From: Opitutia bacterium
GTDB lineage: Bacteria; Verrucomicrobiota; Verrucomicrobiia; Opitutales; Seribacteraceae
Direction: 5' to 3'
Length of the DNA: 64,000 nt
Assembly (NCBI GenBank): GCA_002722545.1
Contig: PBMI01000045.1
Coordinates: 1-64,000, forward strand
This document shows positions 15,924-24,712 of this stretch, piece after piece; the stretch's first letter is position 1, and each line of letters starts with the position of its first letter. The position numbers and the translations under genes were made by a program. Below the pieces are notes generated by a model. It saw only the letters and a program-made list of their open reading frames with translations, searched no databases and had not been told where the DNA came from.

Positions 15924-18577
15924 AGGTCGTATCCATTATTTGAGTATATTTCGGGTTCAACGGATTTTTCTAGCTCAGCTCTGGCCTCAGCCATAGCTCG
16001 CTCGAAGTCCTCGCTGGTTCTTTTTTCTGGGTCGATTGATGAAACGTTGCTTGGCAGGGTGCTGTTGGCATCTTTAATAGCCTCAAGCACTTCCTCGTCG
16101 TTGTAGTTCCAGAACACTTCAACACATCGCGGACGCGACGGTAGGGGCGCTCTAGCACCTACAGGGCGAGACTTACGTTTCTTCTCAACATCGTGCGTAG
16201 ATAGCATTCGCGATAGGGCGTTTTCAGATATTTCCTTGCCCGCCAGATAGCTATAAAGCATGCGTAAATCATCGGGCAGCAAGTAACATGCTTTACCTGT
16301 ATTCACGTGCTCTAAGTTGGCCGTCAGGAATGTCTTAACACGCGTCAACTGTGCAAACTCTTTAGGCTCAAGGTTGGCTGTCGACTTATCAAGAATACCG
16401 ATGAACGCACCAAAATCACCGTCACGTAGCGCGGTAAAGAAGCTATCAGATGCGCTCATACCTGCTTTCTGCGTGTCGATTCGTGCTTGGTTCATGATGA
16501 TTGAACCTGATTGGTGAGTGTCTACCTTGAATGAGCGAAGGTAAGTGGCAAATGCGTGTAGCTCGCCCTTAATTAACTCGTCCGTATGCTCACGGTGCGA
16601 TTTGATATACCCAAGCCGCGCCTCAAGGTTTCTCTGCTGCCTCGGTGCAATGTTATAGCGTCGTTTATCAGTTACAGGCATTGCGTCCAAGTCGTTTGTC
16701 GCGAAGATGAAGTTCAGACGTTGAACAACCTCTCGCTGTTGTTGCTGCATCTTACGAAGCATCATGGTTGGCTCGGTAATACGCGTTTTTAACAGTGACG
16801 CTGCTTTTGTTAAGCTCGCCGCCCCGCGCATGTTGAACTCGTCAACCATCAACAACATTAAATCTTCCATCCAGCCGTTAAACTGGTCGTCGGCTATCCC
16901 TTGCAGCGTGTTCTGAGCCACGTACTGCTGGCCGATTAATGGGCGTAAAACTGACTTAAACAGTAAGCCTTTACCCGTACCCTCTGTACCATGGACAAGC
17001 CAAGCGGTCTGTGTCTTGTCTCGTTTCTGCATTATGAACGCGAGCCAGTTAATGAAATGCTCGAAGCAGTCCATATCATCACCCAACATATTTAAGATGA
17101 TTTCACTAATGACAGGGCAGTCGTAGTGCAGCATCCAAGCGTTGCCATATGTTAGGGTCTCAGGGTAGTCATGCGTCGTTTTGTCGCGCATGTAAACAGA
17201 TGGCTTGAAACGGTTTATGTAGTCCTTGTCACCTATCGCGTAACGTGTCTCACCTCGGTTCGGGTCCAAGGTCACATGAATAGCAGGAACAGGGTCAGGA
17301 ACAAGTTGGCCGTAATGCTTTAGCCACTCCGCAGCAATTTGCGCGTTCTTACGCTCTTTGAGTTCAACTACTTCGTCGTTCTCTTTGTCGTACTCCATCG
17401 TCATATACATGTCAGATGTTTGGTCAATAAACATCGAACGTTGAACCTTGCGAACGATACCTTCGTCGTCCTTCACTTCCTCGTACGCTTCACCATATCT
17501 CTCAATATGTTTGGCGTATGCCTCCGCGTCGGCGCTTTTAAACAAGAAAGCTGGCTCGTCAGGTATGAAACAACGCACAACCTCTGGGTTAGAGCGAGCA
17601 ACCCAATATGCATTGTTCTTACTACCGCCTACGTTATAGCGAACAAACTCGTCGTCCTCGTACGCAAACTCCATACGAACAGTCGGCGGGTTAGCCATAA
17701 CATTCATCGGACGGCCATCGACATTTATGCGCGTAAACTTCGGCTTGTGTCTTACGATCCCCGCTTCTTGTTGCAGCTCCTTAATCTTGGTATCACGTAT
17801 CTGGTTGATCGCATCCATCTTGTCGTGAACGGCCTCAAGTAAAGGGTCAAGATTAAGCAACTCTTTACCTTTTTTAACCAGCACAAAACGCTCGTCATCG
17901 TTGATAAACGGATTAGTGCGCTTAGGACCAAAACTAGGTGGGGCGATATAAATTAGACGGGCAGGCTCCGCTAGACAGGGGTCGATAACACTCTTTAAAC
18001 GTGTCTTTGTCTTTGTGAGCTTCAACCTGTTATAAATGTCAGACTGTGAGTAGTTCAGCGACGTTAGCCACTCTTTTAACGCACGGGGCGACACTGAATT
18101 TTCAAGTAAAAAGTGTATGTGAACCGACACTTCATCTTGGTTCAGGCCAAATGAGCTTGAGGCCATAGCTACGTAAGAAACGTTATGCAGGGCAGTCGGT
18201 AACATTTCTATTACCGACTCGGCAACTTGCTTAACATCTGACGAGCGGTAGCGCTCTTTCAGTTCACCTTCTAACTTCAAACCGTCAACGTCCAGCACCA
18301 TAAACTCGGTGCGAGCGTCTTGGTCGGTCATGTTCCGACGCGATTCATGTGCTAAAGGGCGAATGAACAAACCTTTGTATAGCGCACGACCGTATCGGGC
18401 ATTCTCCAATAGCAACTCTCGGTAGCCTGCTAAGCCTTCTTCCTCTACGTTCAACTCTGCTTCGTACGACGTTAATTTTGCAGCAAGCGGGTACGAGCGT
18501 GAGCTACCATCAGCTAGGCCAATCGTTTTACGCATCGGACCTATCTTGCTGTGCGCGGAAACAAAGTGTAGTTTCAT
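15920..18577 (-). CDS. Primase-helicase (AEP primase plus SF3 helicase)
   Basis: An 885-aa replication protein. Start 18577 (MKLHFVS) follows AGGGAGG; the 900-aa track version starts too early. The N-terminal third resembles an archaeo-eukaryotic primase: EFMVLDVDG (metal-binding Asp-x-Asp), VSVHIHFLL (His motif) and DPCLAEPARLIYIAPP. The C-terminal half is a D5/SF3 helicase: Walker A HGTEGTGKG, Walker B LLMVDEFN, motif C NFIFATNDLDAMPV and an arginine finger in DKRRYNI. It should prime and unwind phage DNA, paired with the family A polymerase. It may be the protein that recognises the proposed origin at 25.8-26.2 kb. Confidence 0.88.
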   Translation of the reverse strand: MKLHFVSAHSKIGPMRKTIGLADGSSRSYPLAAKLTSYEAELNVEEEGLAGYRELLLENARYGRALYKGLFIRPLAHESRRNMTDQDARTEFMVLDVDGLKLEGELKERYRSSDVKQVAESVIEMLPTALHNVSYVAMASSSFGLNQDEVSVHIHFLLENSVSPRALKEWLTSLNYSQSDIYNRLKLTKTKTRLKSVIDPCLAEPARLIYIAPPSFGPKRTNPFINDDERFVLVKKGKELLNLDPLLEAVHDKMDAINQIRDTKIKELQQEAGIVRHKPKFTRINVDGRPMNVMANPPTVRMEFAYEDDEFVRYNVGGSKNNAYWVARSNPEVVRCFIPDEPAFLFKSADAEAYAKHIERYGEAYEEVKDDEGIVRKVQRSMFIDQTSDMYMTMEYDKENDEVVELKERKNAQIAAEWLKHYGQLVPDPVPAIHVTLDPNRGETRYAIGDKDYINRFKPSVYMRDKTTHDYPETLTYGNAWMLHYDCPVISEIILNMLGDDMDCFEHFINWLAFIMQKRDKTQTAWLVHGTEGTGKGLLFKSVLRPLIGQQYVAQNTLQGIADDQFNGWMEDLMLLMVDEFNMRGAASLTKAASLLKTRITEPTMMLRKMQQQQREVVQRLNFIFATNDLDAMPVTDKRRYNIAPRQQRNLEARLGYIKSHREHTDELIKGELHAFATYLRSFKVDTHQSGSIIMNQARIDTQKAGMSASDSFFTALRDGDFGAFIGILDKSTANLEPKEFAQLTRVKTFLTANLEHVNTGKACYLLPDDLRMLYSYLAGKEISENALSRMLSTHDVEKKRKSRPVGARAPLPSRPRCVEVFWNYNDEEVLEAIKDANSTLPSNVSSIDPEKRTSEDFERAMAEARAELEKSVEPEIYSNNGYDL

Positions 18578-18582
18578 CGTCT

Positions 18583-18786
18583 TTATGCCTCCCTTGGGTA
18601 TTTTTCGAAATCGTCTGCACAATCTTTGTCACAGAACAACCTGCCTGGCTCATGCACTAGGGGTTCATCACAGTTGTAGCAGGCTTCTTTAGGTGTTAGG
18701 CGAGGGGTCTTAACCTTCGCATTTGCGAGCTGAACAGCAAGCATTAACTCCTGCTGCTCAACTGATTTGTCTATGTAATCGGGCAT
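18583..18786 (-). CDS. Small zinc-finger protein
   Basis: A 67-aa protein with a helical N-terminus and a C-terminal zinc site (CYNCDEPL and FCDKDCADDFE, C-x2-C and C-x3-C). The layout recalls short phage TraR/DksA-like or MYM-type fingers, but the family is uncertain. Its stop lies five bases before the primase start, and it is the first gene after the promoter-operator at 18.83-18.88 kb. It may bind nucleic acid or RNA polymerase. Confidence 0.72.
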   Translation of the reverse strand: MPDYIDKSVEQQELMLAVQLANAKVKTPRLTPKEACYNCDEPLVHEPGRLFCDKDCADDFEKYPREA

Positions 18787-18826
18787 CTCGTTAAATTAAA
18801 TTATTAGTAAACAGGTCGTGCATTTT

Positions 18827-18883
18827 AACAGTGTTACTAATTAAATTCAGCGGTATAAAACTGATTTTAGTAGTATCACTGTT
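18827..18883 (-). promoter_or_regulatory. Leftward promoter region with two operator-like sites
   Basis: AACAGTGTTACTAAT (18827-18841) and AGTAGTATCACTGTT (18869-18883), each 13 of 15 matches. Reading leftward, the first site runs into TTAAAA and, 16 bp on, TAATAA, a plausible promoter for the zinc-finger and primase operon. Confidence 0.6.
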
Positions 18884-18912
18884 AAAATTTTTACTCTGCT
18901 ACAGTTTGATAT

Positions 18913-19302
18913 TTAATCCAGTCGGGTCGTAATCCATTTTCCTTCGTCTTGAACGGCAACTAATGCATATGGATAGACAAAGGCCCGCTGTTGTGTGCGG
19001 GGGTTAAGTATCATTAGAATAGGTGCTAGAGGCTCATCTTCTGGGTAGTGATACATACCCTCATCGTCGATTGTTGCTCGGTCTCCCCATCTGTGACCAT
19101 ATACGTAGTTGTTGTCCACGTTCTGCTTAAACGTATTACCGTCGTCACCATTGCATAATATTTGCGGGATAAGACCTGCATACTCAACAAGGTCGGATGG
19201 CGTTAGCTTTGGGTCAAAGCCTTCAAAAAGCGTTGGGTTCGTTACACCGATAAATGACAGGCCGTCTGCCGTTACGCTCGTAAACTCTTGATGGTTGTTC
19301 AT
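18913..19302 (-). CDS. Unknown early phage protein
   Basis: A 129-aa soluble protein with no recognised motif. It is rich in aromatic and acidic residues (VDNNYVYGHRWGDRATIDDEGMYHYPEDEP) and looks globular. It follows the zinc-ribbon gene after two bases and is the last gene before the operator pair at 18.83-18.88 kb. Function unknown. Confidence 0.6.
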   Translation of the reverse strand: MNNHQEFTSVTADGLSFIGVTNPTLFEGFDPKLTPSDLVEYAGLIPQILCNGDDGNTFKQNVDNNYVYGHRWGDRATIDDEGMYHYPEDEPLAPILMILNPRTQQRAFVYPYALVAVQDEGKWITTRLD

Positions 19303-19304
19303 AG

Positions 19305-19664
19305 CTACTCACCTAAGTCGCATTTCGGGCAATCTAGCTCTGTAACGGCCAGCTCTGAACCGTCAGGCATTATCGATTTAGTTTGGCGGTAGCTAGGGCG
19401 TAGAAACTCGTTGCACTTTAAGCAGCGGCGATTGTTAGTCTCCTCTCGGTCGCCAGCACCCATCACAGGCTTTTCGTTGGCATACTCAATGAAAGGGTGG
19501 AACTCTGGCTCAACCTTGTTCGCTACGTGCTTCTGCGCTTTACGTAGGTTAGGGAATACCATGACTTCATTGTTGTCATCTTTGAGCACTTTAGGCTCGT
19601 CGTCCGGTAGCACTAGTAGCACTACCGTAGGTTTAGTTGTCGCAAAGTTATTTGGTTTAGCCAT
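19305..19664 (-). CDS. Zinc-ribbon protein of unknown function
   Basis: A 119-aa protein with a C-terminal zinc ribbon (RRCLKCNEFL and ELDCPKCDLGE, two C-x2-C knuckles about 30 residues apart). The N-terminal part is basic and beta-rich. It lies in a tightly packed leftward set (2-base gaps) with two unknown genes. Nucleic-acid binding is plausible but not shown. Confidence 0.62.
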   Translation of the reverse strand: MAKPNNFATTKPTVVLLVLPDDEPKVLKDDNNEVMVFPNLRKAQKHVANKVEPEFHPFIEYANEKPVMGAGDREETNNRRCLKCNEFLRPSYRQTKSIMPDGSELAVTELDCPKCDLGE

Positions 19665-19666
19665 CG

Positions 19667-20395
19667 TTATGCCGCCTTCTTAATTTCTTTTATGAACTTC
19701 GTCGCCACTTTGTTGCGTTTGCAGTAATCCAAAATGTGGTCTTTCGCTATTTGTGAATCTATCTCGGTAGGTGATGAGTTTTGAGCCATTGCCCAATTGA
19801 TTTCACCTGTTTTTAACAGTACGCCTTGTCGTGTAATTCCACGCGCTTTATGGTGGAACTCAAGAACAGGGGTATCAGGCACACCGTTGTATTCGTTGTC
19901 CTTGCTTACGTACATGTGTGGAATCACGCGAATGCTATTGCCCGTATCAGGGTCTTGGTAGAACGGTGTAAAGCCCTCAGCTTTCATCGTACGCGCTAGG
20001 TCTGTGGCTTTCTTCATTGCCTCAACCTTCTGCTTTCTAGCCGCTTCAACGTCTGCTTTAAGCTCTGCAATTTTCGCTTTCTGAGTCTTGTTAACCTTCT
20101 CAAGACGCTTAGGGTCAAGGCGTTGCAATAGCTTAAGCTCAGCACGTAATTGTTGTATCTCAGCTCGGTCCTTCTCTTTGTGCTCGATAGCTTTGTCGAT
20201 CACTTCACTCTGCTTGTTAAGCAGTCGATTCTTTTCGTTAATGACAGCCTGCATGTCGTCTACCTGTGCCTGTAGAGCTTCAATGTGGTCAACCGCTTCA
20301 TTAAATTCGTCCACAGTTTTGTTGTGTGCTTCTGCAACAGCTACGATGTCCTCAAGTATCTTAGTTGCGCTGTCTGCTATGGCTTGTACTGTCAT
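19667..20395 (-). CDS. Coiled-coil early protein
   Basis: A 242-aa protein. Residues 1-145 form a long coiled coil (HIEALQAQVDDMQAVINEKNRL and KAKIAELKADVEAARKQ), and the C-terminal 95 residues form a small domain with FTPFYQDPDTGNSIRVIPHMY. No family is recognised. A terminator hairpin separates it from the polymerase gene upstream, so it may start from read-through or an unseen promoter. Function unknown. Confidence 0.62.
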   Translation of the reverse strand: MTVQAIADSATKILEDIVAVAEAHNKTVDEFNEAVDHIEALQAQVDDMQAVINEKNRLLNKQSEVIDKAIEHKEKDRAEIQQLRAELKLLQRLDPKRLEKVNKTQKAKIAELKADVEAARKQKVEAMKKATDLARTMKAEGFTPFYQDPDTGNSIRVIPHMYVSKDNEYNGVPDTPVLEFHHKARGITRQGVLLKTGEINWAMAQNSSPTEIDSQIAKDHILDYCKRNKVATKFIKEIKKAA

Positions 20396-20422
20396 TTTCT
20401 GTCTCTCTGTTATCTGTTTGTG

Positions 20423-20461
20423 AAAAAAGGGGACAGGAAAATATCAAAACCCGTCCCCTTT
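20423..20461 (-). terminator. Leftward terminator after DNA polymerase
   Basis: AAAGGGGAC (20426-20434) pairs with GTCCCCTTT (20453-20461); reading leftward the stem is followed by T6. It lies 15 bases past the polymerase stop. Confidence 0.85.
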
Positions 20462-20476
20462 GCTTTTGAACGTTCG

Positions 20477-22528
20477 TTACTTAGAATATTCTTTGGCGTA
20501 ACCGCCTTCATTCGCCAGCGGTAGCCCGATAGCCCATTCAGGGGCTTTTGACATGTTGCGCTTCATGATTGAAAACGCTTCGTCCTCGTTGCCTTCCTTC
20601 AAAGCGGCAAGTAGCTCATCGTGAACGCTACCCATCACCCAGCCCAGATACTTCTCATCTAGCTCTCGGTCTACGTTCACAAGCTGCTCGGCAAGAATGT
20701 CACGTGCTGTCGCCTGTGCTATGTTCTCGATAAGCAGGCCGTGCCATAAGTATTTAGGAACAGGCTTGCCCCAGCGGTCGTACTTATCAGAGTCAAACAC
20801 CACCTTCATCGAAACACCTGATTGCGTTTCTTCGCCCTTATAACGTGCGTTGCTATACTGTAGAACGCGACCAGACGGCAGAACCACTTGGTCTTTACGT
20901 GCAATGTATAAGTCGTTTGGCCCAAAGCGAAGCTCGCCACCGTTCACAATCACCGGCATGACCGTGTTCGCCAAGAAGTGCCACATCGCCTTAATCGCGT
21001 AGTGCTTAACGTCATACGCATTCTTTACGTTGCGACAAAACTCATCGTCTTTGAACATCGGTTCCATGCCAAGCGGACCACTTGCAAGGTACTGCTGGAA
21101 GCCAAACCAACCCATTGAGAAGCCAAGGCCAAGTGCCGCAGCCTTACCCATTTGACGCTCGTCAGGGTGCGTTTTCTTCGTCACCTTGTAGCTGAATATG
21201 TCTGTCGCAATGTCACTGTATAGGTCGAAGTTCGGGTCATTACGGAAGTTTTCCAGCAAGTCCTCTTGGCCGCAGAACCACAAGTTCACACGTAACTCAA
21301 TGTTCGATAAGTCACACACGCCAATCTGGTAGCCATCAGGCGCTAGCATCGACAAGCGGTGCTTACCACCACGAGTGTTATTCTGCTGGTTTAGCTTCTG
21401 CCCACCCGACCAGCGGCCTGTCTGTCCCGCCCCGTAGTAATTAAGGAAAAACGGCATACATGCGTCAGTGAACCCATGCTTGCGGAAGGTGGATGACACG
21501 CTAATCATTCGCTCTGCACGGCTCTTGGCGATAGTCGACTTCATACGCTCACGTGCTTTGTACAGCACCGCATACTCAGGGTTATCTATCTGTAGGCGAA
21601 TGTACTCAGGGTCGCCTTTACCAAGGGCAGGGGTTAGCAGGCCTGTCGTCTTAGAAATCTTCTTAGGAACACGAAGTTCAAGACCCGCAAGCAATGTCGC
21701 GTACTGCTGATTTGAGCTGAAAGTTTTCGGTGTAATATCATCAAACCCTTGCTCGTAACAGTATTCAATAGCCTCAACAACCGCCTCACCATCTTTGATG
21801 TTTTCTTCCTCGATAACTTCCTCAAGCAAGTCGTGGCGAATATCAAACTGCGGCTCAATGTTCCCGCGTAAGGTGATGTGCATGGCGCGTAGCTCTGTGC
21901 TGTTCGCCAGACCGATGCGCGGTATGTATGACAAGAACAAACGGCGCATTAGGTTAACGTCTTGGCGACAATACTTAGCCAGTGACGCGTGCTGTTCCTC
22001 ACTAATGTACTCATACTTGATACCGTCAACGTCCGCTAGGTCGTTACCTTTACGAAGGGCAGGGTCGTCAGGCCATTCGTCCTTCGCACACGCATTTAGA
22101 CTGCTCGGTCTATGCGCCGCTAGGTACTTACGCATCAACATGGTGTCAAAGTAGAAATCGAACTCTAACCCATAGCGCCAGTTACAGATTGCACCGTCGA
22201 ATACCGTGTTATGAGCCACTAGGCCGATACGTAGGCCATCCGCACGAGCGTCTTTCAACTTCTGCATCTGCATGTTGTAGAACTTACCGCCGTGGCCGTA
22301 CTCAATGTGTTCGTCTAGGTCGATAACCAGCCCTAGGCCAGTTTCATGAAAGCGCGGGTCATAGATGTACTCAGGGTACGTCATCGACTTCAAGCTAAAT
22401 GACTTAGAGCCATTGTTCGCACGTGACTTGTAGAACGTCTCCCAATCAAGGAACACAATTATGTCTAGCTCGAACGCCTTTTTAATGACGTCCAGAGCTA
22501 GTTTGTCGTCTTGAGTGAAGCAGCTCAT
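20477..22528 (-). CDS. Family A DNA polymerase with 3'-5' exonuclease domain
   Basis: A 683-aa replicative polymerase. The N-terminal DnaQ-like domain has VFLDWETFY, VAHNTVFDGA and YCRQDVNLMRRL (Exo I-III). The polymerase domain has TGRWSGGQKLNQQN, motif A VCDLSNIELRVNL, motif B RQMGKAAALGLGFSMGWFGF and motif C SVHDELLAA. There is no 5'-3' exonuclease domain, as in T7-type phage enzymes. Motif B reads LGFSMGWFGF where most enzymes have a NFGxxYG-type sequence, and may differ in nucleotide selection. It overlaps the preceding gene by four bases. Confidence 0.93.
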   Translation of the reverse strand: MSCFTQDDKLALDVIKKAFELDIIVFLDWETFYKSRANNGSKSFSLKSMTYPEYIYDPRFHETGLGLVIDLDEHIEYGHGGKFYNMQMQKLKDARADGLRIGLVAHNTVFDGAICNWRYGLEFDFYFDTMLMRKYLAAHRPSSLNACAKDEWPDDPALRKGNDLADVDGIKYEYISEEQHASLAKYCRQDVNLMRRLFLSYIPRIGLANSTELRAMHITLRGNIEPQFDIRHDLLEEVIEEENIKDGEAVVEAIEYCYEQGFDDITPKTFSSNQQYATLLAGLELRVPKKISKTTGLLTPALGKGDPEYIRLQIDNPEYAVLYKARERMKSTIAKSRAERMISVSSTFRKHGFTDACMPFFLNYYGAGQTGRWSGGQKLNQQNNTRGGKHRLSMLAPDGYQIGVCDLSNIELRVNLWFCGQEDLLENFRNDPNFDLYSDIATDIFSYKVTKKTHPDERQMGKAAALGLGFSMGWFGFQQYLASGPLGMEPMFKDDEFCRNVKNAYDVKHYAIKAMWHFLANTVMPVIVNGGELRFGPNDLYIARKDQVVLPSGRVLQYSNARYKGEETQSGVSMKVVFDSDKYDRWGKPVPKYLWHGLLIENIAQATARDILAEQLVNVDRELDEKYLGWVMGSVHDELLAALKEGNEDEAFSIMKRNMSKAPEWAIGLPLANEGGYAKEYSK

Positions 22529-23103
22529 GCCACTTCACCTTGTAGGATGCTGTCTAATGACTTACCTTCTTTTTGCTCTTCGCAGTATTCTTCAGGAATA
22601 ATGTCAGCGAGCCCTGGCGTTTCTTCAACAGCCGTTCGTAACGTTTTGTGGGTCTCAAGGTATTTGATCATCTTAAGCTCAATCTCCTCCGCTTGCTGTT
22701 TAACAAGGGCACTCTTAGGGAATAAGCCCATGATGCGCTCTTCGAACATCGGCAAGTCGTTAAACAGTGTTTCGTTCACGTTGCCAATTTGGTAGCAGTA
22801 AGGGATAGGCTTCTCGCCACCAAAGTCCAAGTTCATAATGTCGGCCTTGTCAGCGCTTGTAACAGTGATGTGAGGTGCAACGGGTAGTGTGCCGTCCATA
22901 ATGGTTGATACGTCCTCACCGTCAGCACACAAGTTACCTATGCCGTACATATCGAATAGAGCGGCGTACACGTCACGGCCTAATTCAGCCAGCTCTCGGT
23001 TAAGGCTCTCTATGCGTCCGCCAATCTGTGCGTTAACAACAGCAAGGGCTATCTTGCGACGGTTATAGGCATTAAGGCGTAAGCCCAGTTTTAGTTTTTT
23101 CAT
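22525..23103 (-). CDS. Unknown early protein upstream of DNA polymerase
   Basis: A 192-aa protein from the ATG at 23103 (MKKLKLGLRLNAYNRRKIA); the track start at 23142 lies in the hairpin leader. No motif is recognised. It has a basic N-terminus, a helix (ESLNRELAELGRDVYAALFDMYG), a beta-rich middle and a helical C-terminus. Its stop overlaps the polymerase start by four bases (ATGA), so it is translationally coupled and may be a polymerase accessory protein; this is inferred only from position. Confidence 0.65.
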   Translation of the reverse strand: MKKLKLGLRLNAYNRRKIALAVVNAQIGGRIESLNRELAELGRDVYAALFDMYGIGNLCADGEDVSTIMDGTLPVAPHITVTSADKADIMNLDFGGEKPIPYCYQIGNVNETLFNDLPMFEERIMGLFPKSALVKQQAEEIELKMIKYLETHKTLRTAVEETPGLADIIPEEYCEEQKEGKSLDSILQGEVA

Positions 23104-23131
23104 GGTCAAATACCTGTATTGGTTAGAGGGT

Positions 23132-23175
23132 GAGTAGTGCAACGCACTACTCGCTAAATTATTAGTGTTACTGTT
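23132..23175 (-). promoter_or_regulatory. Operator-like site and perfect inverted repeat
   Basis: ATTAGTGTTACTGTT (23161-23175) matches the operator at 13 of 15. Next to it, GAGTAGTGC-AAC-GCACTACTC (23132-23152) is a perfect 9-bp inverted repeat with a 3-base loop and no T-run. Both lie in the leader of the 22525-23103 gene and could form a regulatory element. Confidence 0.55.
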
Positions 23176-23177
23176 AA

Positions 23178-23651
23178 TTAAAGTGATTCTAAAACAGCGA
23201 TAGCCGATTGTATGGCCTTTAGCCTGTCATGTGCTTTTAGTCGCTCGGCGTGTGTAGAGCCTTCTGAGTCGCGCACATTCGCTAGCTCTTTGGTTATCAT
23301 TTCAAGCCCCATCGTAAGCCCGTCAATTTGTGCCTTACGGTTGGCTTGGCGCTGCTGCTCTGTCTCGTCCTCATCGCCAGTGATGCAGTTCGACAGGGTG
23401 TTTACAAAGCGCCGAGCAACGTGTGCTTGAGTGCGCTCGTTAAACATGATGTAAAGGTTTTGGTTGCCAATATGACGCTCGATGAAGTCGATAGCGTACT
23501 CCATTTGGTTGTCGTCGCTCACATCGCGTAAGATTTCGCTAATGTCGTCACCATCTTCCACCGCATCTTCAATAATGCTCGAAAGGTCGATTGCCACCTC
23601 TAGGCGCTCTAAGTCGTGTGACTCTAATGTGTAATTTGAAAAACGTGACAT
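23178..23651 (-). CDS. Unknown early phage protein
   Basis: A 157-aa acidic, helical protein starting at 23651 (MSRFSNYTLESHDLERL); the longer track start adds residues from the preceding gene's frame. No catalytic motif is seen. The C-terminal half (TEQQRQANRKAQIDGLTMGLEMITKEL) is a likely coiled coil. It belongs to a leftward set starting from the promoter near 24.68 kb. Function unknown. Confidence 0.6.
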   Translation of the reverse strand: MSRFSNYTLESHDLERLEVAIDLSSIIEDAVEDGDDISEILRDVSDDNQMEYAIDFIERHIGNQNLYIMFNERTQAHVARRFVNTLSNCITGDEDETEQQRQANRKAQIDGLTMGLEMITKELANVRDSEGSTHAERLKAHDRLKAIQSAIAVLESL

Positions 23652-23661
23652 GGTTTTGCTC

Positions 23662-23943
23662 CTATGCTGCTTGCGCCATACGATGTTTAGTAACGAACAG
23701 TGACTTAGGGCGTGTGCCACTGGCTATGTCTTTGTGGATTTGCATGTAATCCCACATACGGCCGCCTTTCTCAAAGCTGTGCGAACGCATACCGGTATAG
23801 TGCTCAATGTTCGCCGTGCGTAGATTGGCTTGGTCGATACGATTGTGTGCCTTGTTGGTGTTACGTGCTAAAGCTCGCACTTGGCCTTGTAATTCGGTGA
23901 TTGCTTCTTCTAATTTGGTTAATTGGTCTTTGTTTCCAAACAT
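23662..23943 (-). CDS. Unknown small early protein
   Basis: A 93-aa protein with an N-terminal coiled coil (LTKLEEAITELQGQVRALARNTNKAHNRIDQ) and a basic C-terminus ending RMAQAA. No family is recognised. It lies ten bases before the 157-aa gene in the same leftward operon. It may be an oligomeric DNA-associated protein, but there is no direct evidence. Confidence 0.58.
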   Translation of the reverse strand: MFGNKDQLTKLEEAITELQGQVRALARNTNKAHNRIDQANLRTANIEHYTGMRSHSFEKGGRMWDYMQIHKDIASGTRPKSLFVTKHRMAQAA

Positions 23944-23967
23944 GACTGGTACTCCGTGTTTTGTACT

Positions 23968-24471
23968 CTAATGCAGAGGGCGAACAGCGTCTGTATCGCG
24001 CTTTGCTTTTTCAATTTCTGTTGCTAGTTGCTCGAATAGGGCGTGTAATGGGTGGTTCGCGTCAACCTTCTCGACGGTCACGCCTTCATCATCTTCTGGC
24101 TCGTCGCCAATGTCCTTGTAGTCGTTCTCATAGTTGCGCAGCACAATCGCTTTGAAGCTTTCGTCATCTCCAATACGGTCTCTTAGCTGGCTGATAATGT
24201 TGATTGCTTCGTCAAATGCGCCCGAAATAGCCTCTTTTACATGCTCTGGCTTGAAGTCTTTGTAGGCGGGTGCGCTCTCTGAGACAAAGCTCGTGACGGT
24301 CGCTGCTAACACTTTCGCTCGGCGGTCCATTGTGTGCGCATCGTCCATCAGTATTGAGGTGATTGGTACATAAAGCGGCATCTTCTCAAGCGCTTTAGGG
24401 TCGCTCTCGTGCTTCTCCATCGCGTTCTTGATTTTCGCTATAGCTACAAGGTTCTCTATCATGTGTTTCAT
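23968..24471 (-). CDS. Unknown early phage protein
   Basis: A 167-aa helical, acidic protein (AISGAFDEAINIISQLRDRIGDDESF; NYENDYKDIGDEPEDDEG) with no recognised motif. It is the second gene after the strong leftward promoter at 24657-24685, behind a 38-aa membrane peptide. Function unknown. Confidence 0.6.
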   Translation of the reverse strand: MKHMIENLVAIAKIKNAMEKHESDPKALEKMPLYVPITSILMDDAHTMDRRAKVLAATVTSFVSESAPAYKDFKPEHVKEAISGAFDEAINIISQLRDRIGDDESFKAIVLRNYENDYKDIGDEPEDDEGVTVEKVDANHPLHALFEQLATEIEKAKRDTDAVRPLH

Positions 24472-24512
24472 TGGTTTGTCCTTTTATTTTGCTCGTGTTT
24501 AAAGGGTGGTTA

Positions 24513-24629
24513 TTAGTATTTAGTAGCAAATGCTAACGCGCTGGTTAACAGTAATACTACTATCGCGGCGCACGACAAAACGGTGCGCGTAAGTCGTTGC
24601 TCGACGCGACGGTGGTATCTTGATTTCAT
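24513..24629 (-). CDS. 38-aa single-pass membrane peptide
   Basis: Too short for the ORF track. It begins MKSRYHRRVEQRLTRTV and continues into a hydrophobic helix (LSCAAIVVLLLTSALAF), ending ATKY. GGAGA lies just upstream of the ATG at 24629, and the start is about 20 bases after the predicted transcription start of the leftward promoter. The positive N-terminus predicts N-in, C-out topology. Such peptides in phage early regions can act on membrane targets, but function is unknown. An operator-like match (24547-24561) falls inside the hydrophobic coding stretch and may be coincidental. Confidence 0.6.
   Translation of the reverse strand: MKSRYHRRVEQRLTRTVLSCAAIVVLLLTSALAFATKY
24547..24561. 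promoter_or_regulatory. Operator-like match inside a small ORF
   Basis: AACAGTAATACTACT matches 13 of 15 positions. It lies within the 38-aa reading frame, so coding constraint could explain it. Confidence 0.35.
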
Positions 24630-24656
24630 AGTGTCTCCGCTTAAAAAAGTGGCCGC

Positions 24657-24698
24657 ATAATATAAACACTGTTAACCTATGTCAACAGTGTTACTGTT
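24657..24698 (-). promoter_or_regulatory. Strong leftward early promoter with perfect operator
   Basis: Leftward -35 TTGACA (24680-24685), 17-bp spacer, -10 TATTAT (24657-24662). The perfect palindrome AACAGTGTTACTGTT (24684-24698) overlaps the -35, and a second half-site (AACAGT read leftward) lies in the spacer. This is the best promoter in the early region and should drive the genes from 24629 leftward. Confidence 0.8.
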
Positions 24699-24712
24699 AA
24701 AAATAAAGTGGT

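Noticed and set aside
16789-16803. AACAGTGACGCTGCT, 13 of 15 match to the operator
   Set aside because: It lies deep in the primase-helicase coding region with no nearby promoter; treated as chance.
17339-17842. 167-aa plus-strand ORF
   Set aside because: Antisense shadow of the primase-helicase gene, with no start signal or recognisable domain.
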